A stretch of DNA of 64,000 nucleotides from Serpula lacrymans var. lacrymans S7.9 (GCF_000218685.1 NW_006763297.1:2228912-2292911), one strand, 5' to 3'; shown: positions 1-12,065, counted from the stretch's first letter. The notes: generated by a model from the letters alone, not told the origin. Numbers and translations: made by a program.

Positions 1-47
1 AAACTCTACGAATGAAGATATGGATAAAAAAAGTATGAGAATTGTCG

Positions 48-515
48 TCAAAAGCCAAGACTTTCTCTCTGACCTTTTCGCAACTGCTCTGCCAAGGGAA
101 TGTCAATAAAATCTTCCTTGTCCCTCCTCCCACCGTGCTCCCCTCGCGCCCATCCGCCGCCGCCGACACTGCTGTTACTTGCACCGATGCCACCGCCTCC
201 AATGTTTGGATTTGAAGGGTCAGTTCCGGATCTTTTAGATCCCCCGAGTATACCCATTGCGTCCTCCCTCCTCCTTGTCTTAGCATCTCTATGCGAAGAG
301 GCTGCACCAAAGCCAGATCCACCAGGTAAGCGCCGTTTTGATGAGCTGGACCCTGGAAGCATTGCAGATAGGTTGTTGTACATTTGGGAAGCAGTTGCAC
401 CTAGTTGTACTTGCTGCTGCTGCTCTCGTAAGAGTTGGGTCAATTGATACTCATCAGGTGGTGGGGAGCCCGACGATTCTGAAGATATTGGGGAACCTGG
501 TTCTGGAGAATTCAT
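48..515 (-). CDS. Hypothetical low-complexity nuclear-type protein, possibly only the first exon
   Basis: An ATG-initiated 155-residue frame reads from 515 down to a TGA at 48-50. I do not recognise the family. The protein is rich in Ser, Pro and Gly at the start (residues 1-20), then has a Gln run (QQQQ) near residue 33, a basic patch (KTRRRED) near residue 80, a Gly-rich stretch near 105-120, and a charged end with EDFIDIPLAEQLRKGQRESL. This composition suggests a nuclear or regulatory protein, but that is inference. The reading frame closes very near the window edge, so the TGA may lie in an intron and the gene may continue to the left. It is divergent from the Mit_KHE1-like gene, whose ATG is 278 bases away, which fits a real 5' end here. 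Confidence 0.4.
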   Translation of the reverse strand: MNSPEPGSPISSESSGSPPPDEYQLTQLLREQQQQVQLGATASQMYNNLSAMLPGSSSSKRRLPGGSGFGAASSHRDAKTRRREDAMGILGGSKRSGTDPSNPNIGGGGIGASNSSVGGGGWARGEHGGRRDKEDFIDIPLAEQLRKGQRESLGF

Positions 516-792
516 TGGTGTATATTGGCTTTAGTGTAATCTGAGATGTCCAAAATGTCTTATAAAACAAAGGATGTCGTAGATAAGCTGAAACTTGCCT
601 TGTGTTGATTGCGTTGACTCGGACTCGGAGGGACTGATAGACTTGGATTGCGCGCCACCGGGCACGTGCTTTCCGGAATTGTGCCGTAAAATTATCGCGA
701 CGCGTCGTCGAAACGACGGCGTGTGTCCCATTCTTGTTTTTCAGGCTTGAATATCCCAGTGGTCTCTTTTACTTTGTTTCACGCTGCAGATC
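516..792. promoter_or_regulatory. Shared upstream region of two divergent genes
   Basis: The 277 bases lie between the ATG of the minus-strand hypothetical gene and the ATG of the plus-strand Mit_KHE1-like gene. A short open frame on the minus strand shows no family signal. I infer a two-way promoter from position only; no clear TATA box was seen. Confidence 0.3.
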
Positions 793-2223
793 ATGTCTTC
801 AGTACGAAAAACCATACGCTCCATGCGAATCTTGGCTCTTCCACTTGCTCGACCCAAAATACCGCCCGAGGCGGTGTCAAACCCGAATGCTATATACAAT
901 CCAAACCGAATGTTAATTTACTATCATTTTCATCTCATTCCTTCAAGTACAAGCGGAACCCAAGAGAATGGTCAGTCTAGAATAAAACAGCTGATGACAC
1001 GAGCGTCAACCAAAGCTGCGGGTGTATGGGCTGGATTTGGAAAAGCACCCGAAGGAACCTGGAAGGTATTATTCACCTTCCCCTTCAACTGGCTTGCTGC
1101 TTTCTCACAAAGGATCGTGGATAACTGTTTTTGTGTCATAGTTAAAGACCTACGAGTACGGTGAACGCCTTGTCGACAGGATTGACTTTGAAGAGCTTGC
1201 TTTAAAGAGTGTTGACCCGTCCCTTGGGCCTTCTATACCACATCCTGACGTCACTGGGCAGAAATTAGAAGATTTACAAGAAGGTAGTAATATAGAAAAA
1301 AGTCAAGATGTAAGTAATATGATCCCTCGTAAACGAGTGATTTCATTTTTATATTGGTTATGGTGACTTATTGGTATCCTCTAGAATCACATTTCGCTCA
1401 TATACCCTCCATCTGTCTATACATCATTAACTACAACGGCTGCTTCTCAACTTACGCATCCTTGCATTATCCATCTTCGTGCCCTTCTTACCACTCGAAT
1501 ACCTCGACATCGTAGAGGGTTTTGGGCATGGATGATTATTGCTCCTTTCACGGCGCCTTTCATGCTTATCCGTGAGTTATTCTATCCTTAATATCTCGTA
1601 GGATTTGTCTTTCGTTGCGATTATGGCTCGGCATATGGATGCACCCCCTCTTTCGCTCGTTGGGCTTGAACAATCATTAAAATAATGTGAACATATCTAA
1701 TACATATTTGGCAGCTGTGATACCCAATCTTCCATTCTTCTTCTGTGTTTGGCGTTCATGGTCCCATTATAGAGGTAAGCACTCTTCCCTCATATAGTGG
1801 TCATTACGTTTTCACCGATATCGTTCACTGTTCCCATCACGATAAGCCTATCGAGCATCGCAATACCTCTCATCCCTTCTCGACCGTAATCTAATCGTAC
1901 CAAAACCAAGCGAGGAGCTTGATAGTTTATACTTGGCACATTCTTCTACTTTGCGCACTTCCCCAAAAACGCCGTCATCCACCCCATTACCTTTCGACAG
2001 TGACCCCCCTCTTAATTCCGATGGATCAATATTATCATCGTCAACACCCCCTCCAGCTGATGAAACGAACGCTGCTGCCAATTCTTCTCAACGTCTTCTA
2101 TTAACGCGTAAATCTATCCCGGCCATACTTGAACTATTTGGTCTTCCCTCGACTGCAGGGGCTGACATGTATCGCGCCTTCGAGCAAGTCAGGGGGCGTA
2201 TTGGGGGAAATACTGGAAGGTGA
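793..2223 (+). CDS. Mitochondrial K+/H+ exchange-related protein (Mit_KHE1 family)
   Basis: Five exons are supported by consensus splice borders: 793-1065, 1142-1309, 1385-1571, 1715-1774 and 1847-2223. The spliced protein of about 354 residues has the features I associate with this fungal family: MRILALPL near the start, YYHFH, GVWAGFGKAPEGTWK, then YGERLVDRIDFEELALKS and DPSLGPS in exon 2. Exon 3 has SLIYPPS and a hydrophobic GFWAWMIIAPFTAPFMLI, followed by PNLPFFFCVWRSWSHYR across the next junction, which are the likely membrane-associated segments. Exon 5 begins with YRASQYLSSLL and ends in a polar tail. Known members are mitochondrial and linked to potassium/proton exchange; the exact mechanism is not visible in the sequence. 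The start at 793 adds ten residues before the alternative MRILALP start at 823. Confidence 0.85.
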
Positions 2224-5177
2224 ATAGAGGTGTAGGAAATATAGATTATTCATGATCATTGGTACAGCAACACGTTTTATGAAAAAACGTTTTAAGTTCA
2301 TCTCGGAGCTTGGTGCATTGCGTAAGCACGATACTTCCACATGTTGTATCTGTTGTAACTTATTACATCAATCTAACAGAGACATTCTCATCTCTCTAAG
2401 CACGTTTCTGCTTGTCGGGTAAGACCCGCCGCATTCCTGTCGTGAATCTTTTCTATGTGATATCGGCATCTGTACAATACTTCAAGAAATTGCATCTCTA
2501 CGTTTATGCCTTTTGGGGACGAAATGAAAGGCGTGGGCAGAAAGCCCTACAGTTACCACAAGGCTACAGCATTACATAGTGGATCGATTGGAGTCCAGAA
2601 ATACACATCCCGCGTTATACTCAACTTGATCCATGAGTTGGTTGAGCGGTTTAATCGAAGGTCACGCCCAATGGAGTCAAATTCCTCGAACTCTTGAGGC
2701 GCAAACTTTGTGCAGAGTTCCCTATCATTACGTATCTGAAGAATCCCGAGTCATCCACCCAGTAATCTCCATGCCTTTAGAAAGTGTGGGATTGTGACAA
2801 GCCCGAGAAGTCGGCTTTACTGGCATTTTCAAATCTGTAATCGAGAAGCATTTGGCGTTAACGTTAGTATAATGAATGTTAGTCAAATCTACCATATCAT
2901 TCTTGTTATCGTCCATTTACCATTCGACTGGGTATACTTAGATTCAGGATTATTTATGTACCTGGCATTGGATGTGATGTCATGTTGGACTAGTTCGCCT
3001 CGTCCGCATCAGAAACGGCTGTCAACGATGTCCGATTTTAAATCCTTCTAAGCTTCAAGAACCAGCTCAGAATATGTTTTGCCGCCTCTCGTAAGCCGCT
3101 GAAAGAGCTTCGACCACAATCCGGCCCGCCAGTACAGAAGACTAAATCGAAAGAACGATGGTCCACTGGCAGATGCACCCACTATCCGGCATGGTGGTAA
3201 CGTTTCTACCCAATCCTGCGGCAGCGATTTCAAAGCCGTCGATTCGTGATGGAGTCGAATAAATGCTTATGAGTTACCAGAAATTGACATCGTTAAGCGA
3301 TACAAGGGTATTTCGATGTCCCAAGAAGAAATTTGATGACGGAGAGCCATACAAGAAGACCGAGGCACGCATCTTAAACGAGTCTCGTCTTGTTTTTGGG
3401 CTGGGAAATACGTGGATAGTCAAGCATATGAAAGTATTGGGGTGGTGTGCAGTAACCCCCCGTCTGGTTTGTAGGATTTTGATATTTCCTCGGAGTGTCG
3501 GAAATAGGGGCTTGGCAAAAGCGAAGGTACAGCAAGATGCTATCAAGTTGCGCGGCTAGTTCGCAAGAGTTTCTATGAGCACCCGCCAAGGCGAACAAAC
3601 ATGCTAACATGGCATGGTCACCACAGAGCTACTACTTTGGATCTAGTGAGTTGATATTGTCTTCCATGTCGTATACGGCATACTTGCCACAGTATCAGAC
3701 CATGGTCCGATCTTGCCGCGATCGAAGATACCTTTTGCCTACATTGGGTAAACTGGAACGTTTTCTTTGCTTCTTGATCAGAAACGATTGCAGTGTGGAC
3801 GCTACGAAAGCCAGCCTGGGCCAAAGAGATTGATGACAAGGCCTACCGAGGGGATCGCTTGAATATCGGGCGTAAGAGGTTTGTGTCGGCGATGTCCGTC
3901 TGACACTGAGGTATAGCATTGTCCACGAGAAGTAGGACATTAAATATATATCTTGGATGTGCTGAACTGCTCCTCGAGGGCGTCCCACGCGATTTTCTTT
4001 CTATTGACATGCCGCAGAGATTCAACACAGCTGTACGACTGTACAGTGCCATTGTTTGTGAGAATCCCAAGGATGTACTTTATGAAAGGCGGATGGAATT
4101 GGCATTGCGTCAATAAAACAAAGTGAAAAATGTAGCGAGCTTGAATCCTTGAGATGTGTTCCAGAATATCCACTGCGTATAAGAGCGTGGCAGATGTTTC
4201 GCAAGAAGTTCCTCGCGCCCTATACTTCCGTGTTTACCGAATTAAATCGGAAGGGTCGACTGGAACTAAGCTTGGCATGGAGGACTTTACTGTATAATCC
4301 AATTACACATGGAAATAATGAAGATCAGCATCCTTCTCCTGGGCTGATATTGCACATATCGCTTGTTATCCCAGTTTTATACGACAACGAGATCGACCAC
4401 TGCTGCGTATTTTAAGATCAGCGAAGATATTAAATGGAGAAGAATATAACAGAAAGAAAACAAAACAAGTACTAACTACACCGAGCAACTGTCCACATTG
4501 CTGATTCAGACGCGTAATGGTAGAGGTCTAGAGCTCGAATATGACAGCAACAACGGTTCGGTGGGAAAAGGAACAGCCAGACAGGATAACTCGTATTTTG
4601 TAGGTGTTTTATTACAGAAGTTTTGCGTCTACATTGATATACCTTCTTCAAATACTCCAGGGTGTGCAGCGGCTGGTTCCAATAACAGAATGTCATAGAA
4701 CAGCTCCATGAAGTTCATCATGCTCACTGTTCCTATGACATTCTGAATCAGTTATTGGACCAGTCGCTACACAACCTGGGAGTATTTGTAAATCGATTGA
4801 ATTTTCAGACGCTGCCAACGGTGCGAGATATTGTCATGTTACAAAACAAAAGGCATAAGCTGACCCATCGCGGAGTGTAAATATTCATACTCATACTCCG
4901 CACCCAATGATGATATCACATTCTTAAGTTATGGCTTATAGCGCCTTGGTACCTTAGCCGCAGCATGACGAGTCCTCCTCGCCGGAATATACTCTTACTA
5001 TCGTTACCAATTCATTGCCAACGCTGAATACCACCTATTTTGTGAATACCAGGTCTATCCTCATAGGCGTCGAAGACCGGGTCATTGGTTGTTGCATGCA
5101 TATCGTGTGAAGGCCGTCGCCAGGAATATCAGGAAAAGCTGAACAAGGTTTAGAGAACGATTCAACTATCCTCCATC
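2224..5177. other. Gap without a confident gene; coding-like debris on the plus strand
   Basis: About 2.95 kb separates the KHE-like gene from the dehydrogenase gene. No frame is long and no family is recognised. Plus-strand translation between about 2400 and 4120 gives protein-like runs broken by stops and frame changes, for example YHYVSEESRVIHPVISMPLE near 2720-2780, AWAKEIDDKAYRGDRLNIGR near 3810-3870 and CENPKDVLYERRMELALRQ near 4057-4113. This may be a decayed multi-exon gene. 4430-5177 shows nothing but short chance frames and presumably includes the dehydrogenase promoter. Confidence 0.3.
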
Positions 5178-6939
5178 ATGTCTTCTATCATCGGCCTCTT
5201 CAAACGGAACTATACCGTAAGTTTGGGATGATCTTCACCATACTTGGATGTGTATATGTTGCCTATCAAACTGACGAGCTGTCACTCATGCGCAGGCGTT
5301 CTTCAGCCCGCCAAAAGTACTCAAGTCAACTAGCGAACAAGGCTCACAGATTGCTCCGCTCAAGTTTGGGATCTTAGGCGCCGCAGCTATTGCTCCGGCA
5401 GCACTTATCAATCCTGCTCAAAGTCATTCTGACGTCGTTGTATATGCTATTGCTGCGCGAGACCCTAAACGTGCTGAGGCCTTTGCCGAAAAGTACGGAA
5501 TTGAGAAGTGGTATGGAAATTATCAAGGTAAGACTGGCACTCTGCTGTATAATCCATTATGCTGATCATAAACGTGCGAATATAGCCTTGTTGGATGATC
5601 CAGAAATTGATGCTGTATACAATCCGGTAGGTTGCGTGTCTTCTCACACCCTGTATAATAGTCCCCACCATTCTACCTTCTCGTAAGAGTCACTAATTCT
5701 GTCTTTGAAAAAGCTGCCAAATGGGTTGCATTATGAATGGACTATGAAGGCCCTTGCAGCTGGAAAACATGTTCTCCTCGAGAAGCCAAGTGGTGATACA
5801 GCCGAGGAGACGAGGCGGATGTTTGACCTTGCTGAGAATAAAGGGCTCATCCTCCTTGAAGCCTTTCATTATCGGTATGTCCTACTGTCTTTCGTTTTTT
5901 TTTAAGTGAATCCATGGCATTCCAATCTCATTTCTTGCCTCCACTGCGATATTATGCTACCAGGTTCCACCCTGCCATTCAAAGAGTCAAAGACATAATT
6001 AACAGCGGTGAACTTGGGAAAATTAAACATATCAGCGCATCTTTGGCTATTCCCAAAGGCATTATTACTGGAAATGACATCAGATTGGACTACAATTTAG
6101 GAGGTGGGGCGATGATGGATTGTGGCTGTAAGCTTGAAATTTCACCTTCCTATCTATGTATGCTGATTTATGTCACACACATGTATGCTCACTATATGAC
6201 CTTGCTAAACCTACTACTTTATTCAAATCGTCTCACGCATAGGCTACCCGCTGAGCTGCCTTCGTTATCTCACTTCTGCGAACCCAATTTCCGTCAATGA
6301 CGCCAAGGCGACTGTCTACCGCAGAAACACGCTTATTGACACGGGCATGGCAGTGAATTTGACCTTCCCTTCAGCCTCACCCTCTTCGTCACCTCCCGAA
6401 TCTCAGCCCGAGGAACCAGTAACAGCCACCCTCGTCGCAGACTTCGCTACTCCTTGGATTTTAGGGGTTCTTCCGCGAATGCCACGCATATTTGTACTTG
6501 CCGAATGTGAGCAAGGATCAGTGGAAATGTTCAATTTCGTTATGCCCGTGATATATCACTACATCCAAATTCGCCCACTACAAGGAAAAGCAAGGACAGA
6601 GAAAGTGTACTCGTTTCGTACAGCTACGCATAAAGGTACCAGCGAAGACCAGAATGAGAAGAAAGGCGAGGAATGGTGGTCGACATATCGCTATCAGCTC
6701 GAGGCTTTTGTGGACAAGGTACGGGGCCGTGAGCCACAGACATGGGTAAGTAGGGAAGACTCGATTGCAAATATGGAATGGATTGAAAAGATTTACGAAA
6801 AGGCAAGCTATATTTTTCGAGCATCCACAAGACTTGTCTTTTCTGGTGATGTCAGAATACTCATGTAACGCTTGATGAATTACAGACTAATCTCGGGGCT
6901 CGACCACAATCCAACTTCCAACTTGAATCATCCGAATGA
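5178..6939 (+). CDS. Gfo/Idh/MocA-family NAD(P)-dependent dehydrogenase (D-xylose 1-dehydrogenase / dihydrodiol dehydrogenase-like)
   Basis: Seven exons fit: 5178-5216, 5296-5527, 5586-5626, 5714-5874, 5964-6127, 6243-6802 and 6886-6939. Exon 2 starts the Rossmann fold with KFGILGAAAIAPAAL, followed by YAIAARDPKRAEAFAEKYGI. Exon 3 carries DDPEIDAVYNP, exon 4 has GLHYEWTMKALAAGKHVLLE followed by KPSG (the EKP motif typical of the family) and EAFHYRFHPA spans the next junction. DYNLGGGAMMDCGCY is the start of the substrate-side domain. The family oxidises sugars or trans-dihydrodiols with NADP+; the substrate cannot be read here. Five introns are GT-AG. The last is best explained as a GC-AG intron (6803-6885), which lets the protein end in TNLGARPQS..., like homologues. 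Without that splice the frame runs instead to a TAA at 6866-6868. Confidence 0.88.
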
Positions 6940-7305
6940 AACTGATTCGCACAAGTCCTTTCTTAAACCCATTATTGTGAATTGTATCTTGATTAAGTGG
7001 ATCGTCAAACTATACAAAAGCTGTGTCAATACATTTTTTGAAACGTTAAATCTTTCCGTACCAGCGCGGCACTGGAATCATGCTGGCATATGTGGTTGGA
7101 CTCCAGTCCAGCGAAAGAAATTGCAGATAATGATGTATAAGCCAATGGCAGCCGTTCTTTTTAAAACATGCTCGGGTTTGTCTTATCGGCGCGACAGAAA
7201 AGTCCCTCGAGAAAAAAAAATTGGTAATTTCACATGAAGAACTTCGACACCCAGATAAAATAATGTGCATGCAGGGAATTTCAAGAAGAGCGGACCGCGT
7301 TACCA
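6940..7305. other. Convergent intergenic gap
   Basis: The 366 bases between the 3' ends of the dehydrogenase (+) and the lipase (-) contain only frames that look accidental. They should hold both 3' UTRs. No repeat or RNA gene was seen. Confidence 0.5.
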
Positions 7306-8676
7306 CTATGTGCAATAGATAGTACCGATGTAGATACCCTGGTATGGTCCAAGGTGGTCCAGAATGTCCCCCTCAAAGACGTTAGGCACTGTCTTAATCG
7401 TGCACTGGCCATCTGTCGCATCGTCGTCACCTAGTGGGGTTCAATGCTGTCAGAAACGATATTTCCGATCAGGAAAAATTTGACAATGTATACTCACCAG
7501 GACATTCGACAGCATCACCTGGTGAGACGATGTGCACCTCGCCTTGAACGTGTGAGAATCCCAAGAAGCGACCTGGGACGATAGGGATTATATCCTTCTC
7601 GTTGTTAATCCGCATGAAGTTTGTGATCTGAAGTGGGTGCAAAGGTCGATCATTAGCGGCCATAAAAGGGAAATACGGTAATGTAAAAAAAAGGTATTTA
7701 AACCACTCACCTTGGAGTCAAATAAGCTAGCCCAAGCAGGATTGCCTACACGAGGCGTTCCATAAGTGACACCTTGAATCGCAATGTTCGAAGGCAAGTT
7801 GAGGGCCATGAACATGCATTCAAGCTCGGCTAGGGCACCACCCAATGAGTGGCCAACCTATTCCATACAACAAGAGTCTGAGTCGGAACTTTGAGAAACC
7901 ACCACGAAACGAGATATACTGACCAATATGACGTTTTGTGCGTTGTTGGCTGCTATCAGCGTTTTCACTTCCGCAAGGATTGCCGGAGCAGTCTGTGCGT
8001 GCTCGTTGGCGAAGCCACTGTGGACTTCAACACTGCTGTCTACACCAGGGAAGAGTGTTGGGTCTAGATTCTCCATGGGGATGTTTGCATCGGTAAGGTC
8101 GGACAAACTGTCTCAGATAAAGTTAGACAGGATTATCAAAACATTGAGGTGTATTTGTACTAACAATTGTGTGGGGTCTGTTCCTTGATGAGCTACCACG
8201 ACAGCATTCTGCGTAGGCCAATAACCAACATAATCTGGTGCGAATGAATTATGGTGAGAAGGGAATTCAATTTCATGGGCGGTGTAACATAATTCTTACA
8301 ATACTGAATGGAATCGCCGTCTCCACCAGTAAGCGAAACCTGGAATCCAGGCACTGCTTGGCATGCCTCTACGCAGTAAAATGGAATATTAGTTACCATG
8401 TAGCAGACTAGTCTGTAATGAACGGACGAACAATAAAAAAAACAACGTACCTCCACATTGCCAGCCAGTTACGATGCTAGGACTACAATAGGCTGCTCTA
8501 GCGAACTCTGTGAACGGAGCGAGGTCATTCAACTGAGTGGATGTCATTTGTGTGAGGGATGAGACTTGTGCACGCCGAACTGGCGCGTTTGCGGAGGGAA
8601 CTGCTGCAGGAGAGGCGAGTGCACCCAAGCTCCAGAGAGCGAGGGGAACAAGGAGGGTGCTTGCAATGGTGTGCAT
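7306..8676 (-). CDS. Secreted class 3 (Rhizomucor-type) triacylglycerol lipase
   Basis: Seven exons on the minus strand: 8676-8451, 8368-8300, 8234-8165, 8107-7924, 7857-7711, 7627-7498 and 7430-7306. The protein of about 316 residues begins with a signal peptide (MHTIASTLLVPLALWSLGALA) and a possible dibasic processing site (VRR) near residue 35. It continues with FTEFARAAYCSP, then YVGYWPTQNAVVVAHQGTDP around the oxyanion region, and FLSDLTDANI. The nucleophile elbow GHSLGG is at the start of exon 5, followed by YGTPRVGNPAWA. NEKDIIPIVP holds the likely catalytic Asp and DHLGPY near the end holds the likely catalytic His. Such enzymes hydrolyse triacylglycerols or other esters outside the cell. 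The GHSLGG codons become continuous with NVIL only after removal of the intron 7858-7923, which supports the model. Confidence 0.92.
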
Positions 8677-9392
8677 AGTGAACAGGAGCGCAGGTCCACT
8701 TTTTGACTGGGTAGTATTAGGAGTAGAGAGTAGAGATCTACGTCGAGAATACTAAACCAGCCCAGATAAGACCGCAGTGCGACATCATTCCTACATCCAA
8801 GACAACCTGAATTTATAGAACTGGGGCGAGATGGTAGTACAATATACACGGCAGGATGAAAGAGACAGCATGCGGTGGCACCGCCATTCCCATCAAGCGA
8901 AAGGACGTGACTGGGAATTAAGCCTTGCACCATATGATGCAAGGTACCGAAGTGCTAAGACAGAGGTAGTTTAGCCAAGGAAACTTGATCAAGTGACGAG
9001 CCTTAGCAAGGCTTGACCTGTATTTTGGCGTAAACAACTCACCGTCTCGGGCTGGCAAATGAACGGTCGGACTGGAGGATAGAATCACAAGCATTGTATA
9101 GTTCAAATACGTCGAAAAGAAGCCTGGGGAAACCCATAAAGAACATTGGACCACGCGACGCGGGGGACTCAGAGGCACCTGAGAACGGGTGATGCAGGCA
9201 GATGTCCTGGGGACAGTGGTCAAGTGACCCCGCAATTCCTAATCCGACCTGATCACTGATGATGATGATGAAGACTACAGATATTTTTGTATGGTCGGCT
9301 CTAAGCTTATTCGCTGCTTTTGATAGAGTGCCAGCAACGATGATGTGAATTGGAAGCGCACCCATTCGCTAACGTGGTACACTGAATAGCCA
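8677..9392. other. Upstream region of the lipase with one weak open frame
   Basis: This 716-base region must contain the lipase promoter. A minus-strand frame at 9039-9365 begins with ATG (MGALPIHIIVAG...) and contains RGPMFFMGFPRLLFDVFELY, which is vaguely like the fungal DUF6533-type membrane proteins. It ends at a GTGAGT that could be a splice donor. I cannot complete a gene from it and regard it as a possible fragment only. Confidence 0.25.
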
Positions 9393-9842
9393 ATGGCCAT
9401 TGACAGTACTGAACATTCGAACGAATCCGAAGCTGACTCGGCAGACGCCGCGACCGACTACGAAGTGGCTGCAGCTTTGATTTGGAGAACCTTGAGAGTC
9501 TGTAGTTACAAACTTGTCGGAAATGATGTCAATGTTGATCTATCTGATCCCATCACAAGTATTTTATACTCAATTCAATGCATGCCTACAACGGTACGTC
9601 GCAAGTGCCACGCTTATCCAACACGGTCCTATCTGTCATATTGCGTCAACGCCGTCAAGCAACTTCCAGACAAGGTTTTCTTGAGATACTTCACTGAATC
9701 CTTCAAATTGCGACATGTGTTAGGATGTAACGAGGACCGTTACGAGGTGCCAAATGTACAGAATAGATACCTATGTACTATGCGCCTGGTGTCAAATGGG
9801 CTAGGAAAGCGAAGATCAGACTATCACACCATGAATGCCTAG
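9393..9842 (+). CDS. Hypothetical single-exon protein, unknown
   Basis: An ATG frame of 149 residues with an acidic N-terminus (NESEADSADAATDYEVAAAL) and a basic end. It contains five to six cysteines and no recognised motif, signal peptide or membrane segment. It lies next to the repeat-rich zone and has no neighbour that would hint at a role. It may be a real small gene, a fragment of a longer gene, or a chance frame; the frame length alone does not decide. Confidence 0.25.
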   Translation: MAIDSTEHSNESEADSADAATDYEVAAALIWRTLRVCSYKLVGNDVNVDLSDPITSILYSIQCMPTTVRRKCHAYPTRSYLSYCVNAVKQLPDKVFLRYFTESFKLRHVLGCNEDRYEVPNVQNRYLCTMRLVSNGLGKRRSDYHTMNA

Positions 9843-10753
9843 AGGGTAGCATTAACAGGATCTAGGAGAGCTAACGATTCTCTAAAAGCTTTGTCGCCTG
9901 CACCTATGCGACTTAACTCCTGGTGAAAAGTCGCATTTCAAAAATCGAGAGAAATTTTGAAAGATCGACAAATTAGTACAAATAACGTGAGAAATGTAGA
10001 AAAATCGGGAAATTCTTAAAAGTTGATAGAAAACAAATCTCCAAAAAAAAACATCATGCAGACCTTGTTTGATTTCGGGCTCGTCATGCTCTGCACAGTT
10101 GCTCGTGCTGTAGTGCCATTTGACTTTTTCCATGCAATGAAGTGTTTAAAGCTGTGAATATCTGACTTTGTCAGATTGCTTGGCCCAGAAACAGAGGATG
10201 GGGGGACAACAGGATGTTAATGTTCAAAGAAATGTATTCCAATCCTTATGCCATCAGGTCAGGTGACTGTACCGCCATAGTTCATATTCATCTTTGCTAT
10301 CTCTTTCTTTCCCTCAGTTGGTTCTTCTACAACTGAGGGTATGTTCATTATTCATTTTCCCTAATGTACTATATACAGATCTTATATATAGGTGTTCACA
10401 CAGGACACTTGTATCCACCCAACAGTTTTGTTTGTAGGCCTGTTTGAAGAGGAGGATAATTGGCAACAATGCCATGACCTTGAGCAGAAGTGTGCACAAT
10501 TTGATCAAACCCATCCAGAATATCAGTCCCCTTGTCCTGGTCGTCATGAAAACAAAACAAAATTCTGCCAAGGTCATGTAATGCCTCAGCAGGAGCCAAC
10601 AGCACCAGCAGATGCTGGCAGGATGACAATGTCTATGCCAGACCTTGTATGAAACCTTTAATTCCCACCCATTCGCAATTACAAAATTTAAAGTGTCCGC
10701 TAAGATATACAGGGCTAGCTATATGCCTATATGCTGGGGTTTATGCATATATA
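9843..10753. other. AT-rich border of the transposon-rich zone
   Basis: No gene recognised. A plus-strand frame from about 10390 to 10652 (containing LFEEEDNWQQCHDLEQKC) looks protein-like but matches no family I know; it may be transposon debris. Confidence 0.4.
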
Positions 10754-12065
10754 TGTGTACCTATCATTTCCATACCAGAGACCAGGACTTTGGCGTCTCC
10801 AAAGGAGATATTTCCTCAAGTCCAAACCTCCTGAATCTTTGAAATCCTCAGAATTATGCTCCTCATAACCTACCAGTTGGCATAATCCTGTACCCCACCC
10901 CCACATGATACCCCAGACTCCCATTCCAATACTCCTGCACCAGACTTCTAGTTCACCATATGCTTTCCTACGTATGTTCTTGTACTCCTCATGGACTCTG
11001 TAGTTTAGACCTTATGATAAATGTTTCTCCCTTGCTAGATAAATGTCTGCATGGAGTTACTTTTTACAAGCTCCTACTCCTCCAACAGTATATAAGTTGT
11101 AGCTCCTGTACTCCATTCCTGCAGTTTGAATATCAACTAGATTCCCTTGCTTTTTTATAAGTCCCTTTCTAAGTCTTTCCAGTTCTTATCTGAAAGATCT
11201 TTACTCTGCTCCCGTTTTATCCTCTACTCTTCTCCATCCATTCCTATGAGTTAGGGACCAAGGTCCGCAGAAGGGCCTAGTGCATGAGCTAAGCCAATTC
11301 CCCACCTCATACTCTGTTACTGTAAGGACCGTTTTACTATTTTCTTATCTTTGTTATGTCTTGGTTCTCGAACACTTTTCCCGTTACACCTCTGGCTCTA
11401 GGGCTAGAGGTATCCTTTGCCATCTTACTTCTCATAGCCCTCACAGGCTTTCTTAACCATCGCTACCACTTTATATCACAGATCAGAGACTGGGCATCGC
11501 TCCCAGCCAGCCAGCACACTGGGTAGGGACTGGTAGTAGGCATCTCGCCAACCAGCTCCAAGCCCCAGTAAAGCCTGGTGATACTAATAACGCCTTATCT
11601 AGAATCGTACCTCATCATGAGGATACGGTTCCTGACCACGCGTGACAATCTTCTATTATTAGTACAAGTCTCTCACCTGCTGATTAATCAAGCCAGAAGT
11701 CGTACGATAATTACTCCCCATTTTTCTTATTGGTTGATTAATTCCTCAGACCACTTTTCGTATATTCTCCTTTCGGTCTGAGGAACGGACAAGTTCTCTA
11801 TATAAAGACGTACCTATTCATGTATAGCTCCTTAGCTTTCTATTACTGAATTTACCCGCTTTACTCCTCAACAAGAACCTTTGAAGCCTACCTCTCAAAG
11901 TCCTCTACTCGCTATATTTGCTAGCGTCTGTCGACCTCAAGCTCACTGGACCCTTACTCCCTGCAAGTGCAGAAGGAGATAGGTTTAGTTCTTGTTATAG
12001 TTTATCGTTGCCTCACAGTTACCCCCTACTCCATCTCCGTACTCCGTAAGGTCATGGTTCTAATA
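10754..12065 (+). repeat. LTR-like repeat family B, copy 1 (interrupted by a solo LTR)
   Basis: The sequence matches, in inverted orientation, a second copy at 20435-21086. Shared landmarks are CATACCAGAGA near 10775, GGAGATATTTCCTCAAGTCC near 10803, GTATATAAGTTGTAGCTCCT near 11089, AGCTAAGCCAATTCCCCACC near 11288, and CCCCCTACTCCATCTCC near 12022. Without the LTR inserted at 11321-12017 it would be about 610 bases. Copy 2 read on the minus strand begins TGTGT and ends CTGACA, so a diverged solo LTR is likely, but no target duplication was found. Confidence 0.6.
11321..12017 (+). mobile_element. Solo LTR, family A copy 1, with 5-bp target duplication GTTAC
   Basis: It starts TGTAAGGACC and ends GCCTCACA (697 bp). 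GTTAC stands directly before it (11316-11320) and directly after it (12018-12022). Five members of this family occur in the window, none with an internal retrotransposon region, so they are solo LTRs left by recombination. A TATAAA-like box (CTATATAAAG) lies near 11798. The family's parent element is not present here. Confidence 0.9.
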
